From assembly GCA_964582985.1 (NCBI GenBank), contig CAZOUM010000083.1:1-10757 (forward strand): DNA of 10,757 bases. Reading direction: 5' to 3'. Below, piece by piece: positions 5,423 through 10,757 of this stretch (position 1 is the stretch's first letter; every line of letters starts with the position of its first letter). A program made the translations under genes and the position numbers. A model generated the notes under the pieces. The model was not told the DNA's origin, searched no databases, and was given only the letters and a program-made list of their open reading frames with translations. The DNA comes from CAZQYB01 sp964582985 (lineage in GTDB: Bacteria > Planctomycetota > Phycisphaerae > Sedimentisphaerales > Anaerobacaceae).

Positions 5423-7339
5423 TCAGAACGCCAAATCCATTTGTTTGTCGGCAATTTTTCCTCTTGCTGCAGTGATAAATTCGTCAATTTTTACCGTTTT
5501 GTTCTCTTTTTGACCTCGGATTCTTACGTTAACGGCATCGGACTGCGCTTCTTTAGGCCCAACAACCACCATATAGGGCAACTTCTCAGCGTGCGCCTTG
5601 GCGATTTTGGCATTTACCTTTTCGTCCGAGACGTCAAGCCCGCAGCGCAAACGCGCATCTTTGAGTTTGTCCTGGACCGCGCGCGCGTAATCGTTGCTTT
5701 TTTCACTTATGGGCAGAACTTTCACGTGTTGCGGCGAAAGCCACAAAGGGAAACTTCCGGCATAATGCTCTATGAGAATGCCGATGAAGCGCTCGAAAGA
5801 GCCTAGGATTGCCCTGTGAATCATAACGGGAGTTTTCTCGGTGTTGTTTCTGTCGGTATAGACCAGGCCGAACCGCTGTGGCATTGAAAAATCGAGTTGA
5901 ATTGTGCCGAGCTGCCAGGAGCGTTTTAGACAATCTTTTACGTGGAAATCTATCTTGGGGCCGTAAAACGCACCGTCGCCTTCGTTGATATTATAGTCTA
6001 TCAGCTTGTGCTTCAAGGCGTTTTTCAAGGCGTCTGTTGAGATGTCCCAAATCTCATCGGAACCGATGTGCTTTTCCGGCTTGGTCGAAAGTTCGATGTG
6101 GAAATCTTCAAATCCGAAGGCCTTATATATCTCGAATATAATCTCAATAACGCCGACGATTTCGGATTCTATCTGGTCTGGTGTGCAGTAAATATGCGCA
6201 TCGTCCTGCGTGAACTGTCTTACTCTGAAAAGACCGTGCATAACGCCGCTGGCCTCGTGCCTGTGAACTAAACCAAATTCCATTATGCGCATTGGGAGCT
6301 CTCGGTATGAATGTTGTCTTGTTTTGTAGACCAGACAGCCGCCCGGACAATTCATCGGCTTTATCGCGTAGCCGGTCTCATCAAAACTCGTAAAGTACAT
6401 ATTCTCTTTGTAATTGTCCCAATGCCCGCTCTTGTGCCAGAGCTCCTCGTTGAGAATGATGGGTGTTTGTATTTCCCGGTAGCCGTACTTGGTGTGCACG
6501 CTTCGCAAAAAGCCGATTATTTCGCTCCAAATAATCATTCCTTTGGGGTGAATAAAAGCGAAGCCCGGGCCGGCCTCATTGAAACTGAATAAATCCAGTT
6601 GTTTTCCCAAGACCCGGTGGTCCCGCTTTTTTGCTTCCTCCAGTCTTCGTAGGTAGTCGTCGAGTTCTTTTTTTGTTGCCCAGGCAGTACCGTAAACTCG
6701 CTGCAGCATTTTTTGTGTCGGGTCTCCGTGCCAATAGGCGCCGGCAACAGACATTACTTTGAAGCTTCCGACTTTGCCCGTACTGGGTACGTGCGGACCG
6801 CGGCATAAATCTTCAAAGCCGTCTCCGTGTGAGTAGAAGCTGATGATGTCACTGTCGGAATGCTTTATATTGTCGGTTTTATATTTGTCGCCGGCCAATT
6901 TCTCCAGGGCCTCGCTTCTGGTCATTTCTTTTCGAATGATGGGTTTGTCGGCCTTGATGATTTCTCGAATCTTTTCTTCTATGCGCTCGAAATCAGTGGG
7001 GCGAATCGATTCATCAAGCTCGATATCATAGTAAAAACCGTCCTCAACAGTGGGACCATAAACGAGTTTTGCGTCCGGCCAGATGCTGCATATTGCCTCG
7101 GCCATTATGTGGGCGCAGCTATGTCGCATTATTTGGAGCCCTTCAGCGTCTTTGAGTGTGATGATTTGAATAGCTGCGTCTGTTCTGATAGGAGTGGATA
7201 AGTCCACCAGCTGCCCATTTAGTTTTGCTGCAACGGCCGCGTTTGCGAGGCCTGGTCCTATCTGCTCGGCTAATTGTTTTGCCGTGGTACCGTCAGTAAT
7301 CTCTAACGTGCTGCCGTCAGGCAGTGTCACTTGCGCCAT
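5423..7339 (-). CDS. thrS: Threonyl-tRNA synthetase
   Basis: ThrS charges tRNA-Thr with threonine in the cytoplasm. The 638-residue product has the normal bacterial length and order: TGS domain (1-62), editing domain with HxxxH (H73, H77) and C179/H183 for hydrolysis of Ser-tRNA-Thr, class II catalytic core (about 240-530) with motif 2 around FGLVHRHEASG (355-365) and motif 3 GSFERFIG (513-520), and the C-terminal anticodon-binding domain (about 535-638). The zinc ligands C331, H382 and H508 are present. The ATG at 7339 begins the TGS domain (MAQVTLPDGS); its ribosome site is weak, with AGGA only far upstream, which fits a structured leader that controls translation. infC follows after 68 bases on the same strand. 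No oddities in the coding sequence. Confidence 0.97.
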   Translation of the reverse strand: MAQVTLPDGSTLEITDGTTAKQLAEQIGPGLANAAVAAKLNGQLVDLSTPIRTDAAIQIITLKDAEGLQIMRHSCAHIMAEAICSIWPDAKLVYGPTVEDGFYYDIELDESIRPTDFERIEEKIREIIKADKPIIRKEMTRSEALEKLAGDKYKTDNIKHSDSDIISFYSHGDGFEDLCRGPHVPSTGKVGSFKVMSVAGAYWHGDPTQKMLQRVYGTAWATKKELDDYLRRLEEAKKRDHRVLGKQLDLFSFNEAGPGFAFIHPKGMIIWSEIIGFLRSVHTKYGYREIQTPIILNEELWHKSGHWDNYKENMYFTSFDETGYAIKPMNCPGGCLVYKTRQHSYRELPMRIMEFGLVHRHEASGVMHGLFRVRQFTQDDAHIYCTPDQIESEIVGVIEIIFEIYKAFGFEDFHIELSTKPEKHIGSDEIWDISTDALKNALKHKLIDYNINEGDGAFYGPKIDFHVKDCLKRSWQLGTIQLDFSMPQRFGLVYTDRNNTEKTPVMIHRAILGSFERFIGILIEHYAGSFPLWLSPQHVKVLPISEKSNDYARAVQDKLKDARLRCGLDVSDEKVNAKIAKAHAEKLPYMVVVGPKEAQSDAVNVRIRGQKENKTVKIDEFITAARGKIADKQMDLAF

Positions 7340-7386
7340 ATATTTATCCGATACAGTCGTCCTTTATATTTGTCTGCCAACATGTT

Positions 7387-7440
7387 TTACGAGGTATTAT
7401 AGGGACACAAGAGGCTTTTTCAACGTCCCAAACCTCGTAA
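7387..7440 (-). promoter_or_regulatory. Stem-loop in the thrS leader, candidate autoregulatory site
   Basis: On the minus strand TTACGAGGT (7440-7432) pairs perfectly with ACCTCGTAA (7395-7387). Inside it GGGAC (7429-7425) pairs with GTCCC (7406-7402), leaving an 18-base apical loop (7424-7407). The structure ends 47 bases before the thrS ATG and is not followed by a T-run, so it is not a terminator. The loop contains UUGU, which reads as U33 plus a UGU threonine anticodon. The tRNA-mimic idea is inference from E. coli thrS; the stem itself is directly visible. Confidence 0.6.
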
Positions 7441-7456
7441 GATAGATTCGCTTATA

Positions 7457-7484
7457 AATATAGCCTTTCAGAAAAAATTGTCAA
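7457..7484 (-). promoter_or_regulatory. Strong sigma-70 promoter of thrS-infC
   Basis: On the minus strand TTGACA (7484-7479), a perfect -35 box, a 16-base spacer and TATATT (7462-7457). Transcription would start near 7450, giving a leader of about 110 bases that contains the whole stem-loop at 7387-7440. Confidence 0.7.
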
Positions 7485-7705
7485 GTCGCGAGCTGCCAAA
7501 GTTACCAGCGAAACACCGCGACAAACAAACAGGCGGTATGTGAACCTGAGCCTGCCTTTATAGTAAATTGACTACGAGTTCCATAAGTCTCGAATATGCA
7601 AGAAGATACGCAGCTTTAATCAGGGCAAGGTCCAATCAATGTCATCTATTATCCGACTGACCTCGGGTTTTATGACCTGCCGTAAAAAGTATTCTCATTT
7701 ATCTC

Positions 7706-7734
7706 TTGTTATCTGCGACTCTTGTGTATATAAT
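7706..7734 (+). promoter_or_regulatory. Sigma-70 promoter of the FHA gene
   Basis: TTGTTA (7706-7711), a 17-base spacer and a perfect TATAAT (7729-7734). Transcription would start near 7741, giving a leader of about 73 bases before the ATG at 7814. Confidence 0.6.
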
Positions 7735-7813
7735 GAGGTTTGTCTTTTGCAGGCCATTACAAATTGTAGTCGCAGGAAAGTTTTGGCAGGCATTAAACCG
7801 ACGAGGAGGAAAC

Positions 7814-8287
7814 ATGGACATAAATCTGGTTCTACTCAAAAAAGAGGGGCCGCACAAGGTCTTTGCTCTGCCGAGCGGCGTCACGCTAATCGGTCGACGT
7901 TCTAATTGCGATTTGCACGTTCCCATAACGTCGGTTTCCAGAAGGCATTGCCAGCTAAACCAGCACCAGGGCGTGCTGAAAATCCGAGACCTCGGTTCAC
8001 GAAACGGCACTTACCTCAACAGCAATCGCGTAGAAGAAGCGGAGGTTAAAGCTGGTGACTATATAAGAGTAGGGCCTTTGACCTTTGCACTGCAGATTGA
8101 TGGCCAGCCCGAGAATATCATCGCGCCGCAGTCGGGCGCAAAAAAACCGCCGGAAGAAAAACCCGCGCCAGACGACTCAAAAACCACAGACCTTGATATG
8201 TTTGCAGAACTGGATGGGGCCGACGAGCTGGATGGCCTGGATGGCTTGGATGATTTCGACCCGCTGGCGGACAGCGATTCTCCTTAA
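7814..8287 (+). CDS. FHA-domain protein with acidic tail
   Basis: FHA domains bind phosphothreonine peptides and usually couple Ser/Thr kinases to their targets. The 157-residue cytoplasmic product has one FHA domain at about 3-95 with the conserved elements in order: IGRRSNCDL (26-34), SVSRRHCQL (40-48) and DLGSRNGTYLNSNRV (59-73). A Pro/Lys-rich linker (about 105-120) leads to a strongly acidic tail with repeated LDG steps (about 127-155), probably disordered. The ATG at 7814 follows a near-perfect GAGGAGGA site (7803-7810) by 3 bases; that is close but clearly the best choice. An in-frame extension to 7706 overlaps the promoter and is rejected. The ATPase gene lies 121 bases downstream on the same strand with its own promoter. 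No kinase is in the window. Confidence 0.88.
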   Translation: MDINLVLLKKEGPHKVFALPSGVTLIGRRSNCDLHVPITSVSRRHCQLNQHQGVLKIRDLGSRNGTYLNSNRVEEAEVKAGDYIRVGPLTFALQIDGQPENIIAPQSGAKKPPEEKPAPDDSKTTDLDMFAELDGADELDGLDGLDDFDPLADSDSP

Positions 8288-8326
8288 TTTGCCGCGCCGG
8301 CTTATTGATTTGCCGGAAAAAACTTT

Positions 8327-8357
8327 TTGACTCTCCAATATCAAAAGAGTATATTGG
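8327..8357 (+). promoter_or_regulatory. Promoter of the ATPase gene with overlapping palindrome
   Basis: TTGACT (8327-8332), a 17-base spacer and TATATT (8350-8355) form a near-consensus promoter; transcription would begin near 8362. A perfect inverted repeat, CCAATAT (8335-8341) and ATATTGG (8351-8357), spaced by 9 bases, covers the spacer and the -10 box. Such a position suits a repressor operator, which is inference. Confidence 0.6.
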
Positions 8358-8408
8358 CTTGCGATAAGCTGGTGTTTCATCTTCGGCATCTGTTTTGAGA
8401 GAAGAAGT

Positions 8409-10001
8409 ATGCCAATCCCGGCCTTTATAAATTATTTCACAACAGCTTGGTCGACAAGCATCATCGCGGTCGGTATGTCGCTCGCATTTAATCCAATCAA
8501 ACTTATCCTTCTGATAGTATGGGTGTATCTTTGCCTGTACTTTGTTCAGCGTGTTGAGTTCAGCATGTTAGTCCCAAAGAATCGCAAGTCGATAGCCAAT
8601 ATTTTCACGCTGTTTGCAGGACCCATACCTCTGCTTGTACTTCTGATAATTGACGCGGCAAAGAAATCCTCCCAAAGCGGCGACAGCGTCTTTGCGATAA
8701 TTGCCGAACACGTACGAAATGCCATCGCGAATATAAGGCCTTCCGGTTTCGGCAGGTCCAGAGATGATGCGAAGATAAAGCTGTTTGATACGGCGGGCAG
8801 AGGTCTTAAGGAGATATACGGACACGGCAAAACCGGTAGGGAGGACCGGCACGTCCTCGAATTAACCGAGAAAATTATCTTAGACGCACTTGGGGAAGAA
8901 GCCAGTGACATCTTAATCGACCCCAAGGACGACGCGGTCTACACGGTCAGGTTTCGCGTAGATGGTGTGCTCAGGACCGTCGACCAAATCGAGGTCGAGA
9001 GCGGCTTGGCGGTCATAAACAGTATTAAGGCTGTCTCGAGTATGGATATTTCGGAAAAACGAAGGCCTCAGGATGGGGCGTTCACCGCTAAAACGGGCGA
9101 GGCAACTGCTTCATTTCGAGTTGCAAGCGCCGGCGTGCTGCACGGAGAAAAGCTATCAGTGAGGGTGCTCAATCAAAGCGCCGGCACGTATACGTTGCAA
9201 AATGTTGGGCTGATGGAAAAGCAGCGGGCGATTATAAAAGATGCAATCGGCAAGCCGTCCGGCATGATTCTTATGTGCGGCCCAACCGGCAGCGGCAAGA
9301 CTACAACCTTGTACGCGATGCTGAATGAGCTCGATTTCTTTACTCGCAATGTAATTACCGTAGAAGACCCCATCGAATGCATGCTGCCGAACGTCAGTCA
9401 AATTGAAGTTAATCCCAAAGCCGACATCACTTTTGCCAAAAGTCTGCGCAGTATCTTAAGACAGGACCCGGACGTCATCAGTGTGGGCGAGATACGCGAT
9501 GAGGAAACGGCGGCAATTGCCCTGCGAGCATCTCAGACCGGGCACCTTGTGCTGGCAACTGTTCACAGCGATACCAATGCGTCGGCTTTGATACGGCTGC
9601 TTGACTTGGGCGTAACTCCGGTGCTAATGTCATCCGGATTGAGTGTTCTTGTCTGCCAGCGCTTGCTGCGCCGACTTTGCACCAAATGCAGGAAACCTGC
9701 TGAACTAAGCAAAAGCCAAATCGACTACCTTCACGGACACGGTATGCGCCATGACAATGTCTTTCAGGCCGGGGGCTGCAAGCATTGTCGCGAAACCGGC
9801 TATCGTGGAAGGTTGGGAGTTTTCGATATCCTCCTTCTCGACGACCGATTGAAAGCTCGCATCGCCAATAGCGAATTATCGCTCGCGTCCCTCCGAAGCG
9901 ACGGGAGCAAGAAAGGCATATCCAACTTGAAGAGAGAGGGATTGAGATTGGTGGAATCAGGCCTGACAAGCATCGAGGAACTCAAAAGGGTGGTAGGATA
10001 A
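8409..10001 (+). CDS. GspE/PilB-family ATPase with N-terminal membrane helices
   Basis: The 530-residue product belongs to the type II secretion / type IV pilus assembly ATPases. Motifs in order: N2-type domain (about 148-255, ASDILIDPKDDAVYTVRFRVDG), Walker A GPTGSGKTTT (291-300), Asp box ITVEDPIE (316-323), Walker B region with E361 (DPDVISVGEIRDEE, 353-366), His box TGHLVLATVHSDTN (377-390) and a four-Cys zinc site (C424, C427, C457, C460). Typical GspE/PilB proteins start with a soluble N1 domain that docks on GspL or PilM. Here that region is replaced by two hydrophobic segments (about 29-47 and 63-82) and a polar linker, so the enzyme appears membrane-anchored. The ATG at 8409 has a weak GAGAAG site. 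The CvpA-like gene starts 4 bases after the stop. No pilin, GspF or secretin gene is in the window, so its partner is unknown. Confidence 0.9.
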   Translation: MPIPAFINYFTTAWSTSIIAVGMSLAFNPIKLILLIVWVYLCLYFVQRVEFSMLVPKNRKSIANIFTLFAGPIPLLVLLIIDAAKKSSQSGDSVFAIIAEHVRNAIANIRPSGFGRSRDDAKIKLFDTAGRGLKEIYGHGKTGREDRHVLELTEKIILDALGEEASDILIDPKDDAVYTVRFRVDGVLRTVDQIEVESGLAVINSIKAVSSMDISEKRRPQDGAFTAKTGEATASFRVASAGVLHGEKLSVRVLNQSAGTYTLQNVGLMEKQRAIIKDAIGKPSGMILMCGPTGSGKTTTLYAMLNELDFFTRNVITVEDPIECMLPNVSQIEVNPKADITFAKSLRSILRQDPDVISVGEIRDEETAAIALRASQTGHLVLATVHSDTNASALIRLLDLGVTPVLMSSGLSVLVCQRLLRRLCTKCRKPAELSKSQIDYLHGHGMRHDNVFQAGGCKHCRETGYRGRLGVFDILLLDDRLKARIANSELSLASLRSDGSKKGISNLKREGLRLVESGLTSIEELKRVVG

Positions 10002-10005
10002 GATT

Positions 10006-10617
10006 ATGGTATTTTGGCTCGGCATATTAGCAGGTGGGATTTTGGCGTGGTATGCCATCAGGATAGGCTTCTACGAGATGTGGGCGATACTCTTCAATAT
10101 CGTAATCTCAATCTACATGGCTGTTTTCCTCGGGCCGGCTGCTTTAGAAGTTATCCCCGGCGTTGCCGATACGCCGTATAGTAACGTCTTGGCGATGCTC
10201 ACCATCGCGGCGGGCGCATTTCTGATTTTGCACTGCATATCCTATACACTTATCACGGGTCAGTTCAGCGTTACATTTCCAAGAATATTTAACAGTCTTG
10301 GCGCCGGTCTCTTGGGCTTTTTGGCTGGATTTTTGGTCTGGAGTTTTGCGAGTCTGCTAATCTACATGACCCCCGTCTCTCAAAACAAGTTTGTCAGGGA
10401 GATTGGCTTCGGCAGTCAGTTTCACCAGAGCAACGTATCGGTGGTTTGCTGGTGGTGCGATTTAGTCAACAAAGTAGTGGCAGCCGAAGACGGCAGGATA
10501 AGCAGCGAAAAGGCCATCAGAAAATTGTTAGTGAGCCGCGAGCAGGAAACGCCGGACAAAATGGGCGATACCCCCGAACCGAATGAGCCGCCTCGGGCGG
10601 ACGTCGAAGAGATATAA
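10006..10617 (+). CDS. CvpA-like four-helix membrane protein
   Basis: The 203-residue product has four predicted membrane helices at about 2-19, 25-43, 60-79 and 98-120, in the layout of the CvpA (colicin V production) family, followed by a soluble region with CWWC (148-151) and a charged, Pro-rich tail (about 178-203). CvpA-family proteins act in the inner membrane, and their molecular role is poorly defined. Assignment rests on topology and the Gly-rich third and fourth helices, so it is tentative. The ATG at 10006 has AGGA (9995-9998) 7 bases upstream and lies 4 bases after the ATPase stop, so the two are surely cotranscribed and perhaps translationally coupled. It could be an ATPase partner that replaces a canonical platform protein; this is inference. 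Confidence 0.6.
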   Translation: MVFWLGILAGGILAWYAIRIGFYEMWAILFNIVISIYMAVFLGPAALEVIPGVADTPYSNVLAMLTIAAGAFLILHCISYTLITGQFSVTFPRIFNSLGAGLLGFLAGFLVWSFASLLIYMTPVSQNKFVREIGFGSQFHQSNVSVVCWWCDLVNKVVAAEDGRISSEKAIRKLLVSREQETPDKMGDTPEPNEPPRADVEEI

Positions 10618-10702
10618 GCGGGCCTGCCGTGTGGACGGCAATTATCAGTTAGACATACAATCCTGACAGCCATTTGGGGTTTTTGAGAAATTTGCGAAAA
10701 TC

Positions 10703-10757
10703 GTGGAGCCCCACGGGCATAGCCCGTGGCACCTTCATCTTCGGCGGAACCCGCCGA
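10703..10757. repeat. Second copy of the palindromic repeat, cut by window edge
   Basis: These 55 bases equal 2979-3033 except for one T/C change. They contain the complete first hairpin CCACGGGCATAGCCCGTGG (10711-10729) and the second hairpin up to the window edge. This copy is outside any gene, 85 bases after the CvpA-like stop, so the element is dispersed and not confined to coding sequence. Between the stop and this copy I see only a weak GCCGT/ACGGC hairpin near 10627-10640. Confidence 0.9.

Larger units (their letters stand above)
7340..7813. other. Divergent intergenic region, thrS / FHA gene
   Basis: These 474 bases separate the divergent thrS and FHA genes. They hold the thrS leader stem-loop (7387-7440) and promoter (7457-7484) on the minus strand and the FHA promoter (7706-7734) on the plus strand, each listed separately. 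In the roughly 220 bases between the promoters I see no gene or clear repeat. Confidence 0.6.

Noticed and set aside
7706..7813. N-terminal extension of the FHA protein to 7706
   Set aside because: The extension overlaps the TTGTTA-N17-TATAAT promoter, and the ATG at 7814 has a strong ribosome site and starts the FHA domain.
8290..8328. Possible terminator after the FHA gene (CCGGC ... GCCGG followed by an A-run)
   Set aside because: On the plus strand the stem is short with a 10-base loop and is followed by A, not T; on the minus strand there is no gene to terminate.
10627..10640. Possible terminator after the CvpA-like gene
   Set aside because: Only a 5-bp stem and no T-run.

Overview
The window looks like ordinary chromosome from an uncultured anaerobic or microaerophilic bacterium, most likely a planctomycete of the Phycisphaerae type. 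That assignment is an inference. It rests on the siroheme-dependent (Ahb) haem genes, an FHA / GspE-like ATPase / CvpA-like cluster, moderate GC and many short palindromic repeats. No phage, insertion sequence, CRISPR array, rRNA or tRNA was seen.

Layout, left to right. Bases 1-1231 (+) hold a small lipoprotein and a small membrane-anchored protein with a CPAC motif, both of unknown function. Bases 1387-3605 (+) form an overlapping two-gene haem unit: ahbD (radical SAM haem synthase) and a single ORF joining two Lrp-like siroheme decarboxylase domains (AhbA-like, then AhbB-like). Both genes carry in-frame palindromic DNA: a two-hairpin stretch in ahbD, and a block of about 140 bp of hairpins forming the linker of the fused decarboxylase. 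A 54/55-identical copy of the start of that block lies in non-coding DNA at the right edge. Bases 3606-4838 hold a 16-bp inverted repeat, a stand-alone CBS-pair protein and a decayed second copy of the ahbB 3' end.

Bases 4769-7484 (-) are the thrS-infC translation operon, with a near-consensus promoter, a strong stem-loop in the thrS leader, an AUC start codon on infC and an intrinsic terminator directly after infC. The usual partners rpmI and rplT are absent here. Bases 7706-10617 (+) hold an FHA-domain protein, a GspE/PilB-family ATPase whose N-terminal domain is replaced by membrane helices, and a four-helix CvpA-like membrane protein. A second promoter with an overlapping palindrome precedes the ATPase.

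How they work together: AhbAB decarboxylates siroheme, AhbC (not in this window) would make Fe-coproporphyrin III, and AhbD would oxidise that to haem b. ThrS and IF3 serve translation and show two signs of autoregulation. The FHA/ATPase/CvpA-like cluster looks like a phosphothreonine-responsive membrane ATPase module; its substrate cannot be read from the sequence. The best leads are the protein-coding palindromic repeats in the haem genes, the AUC start of infC, the thrS leader structure and the membrane-anchored ATPase module.
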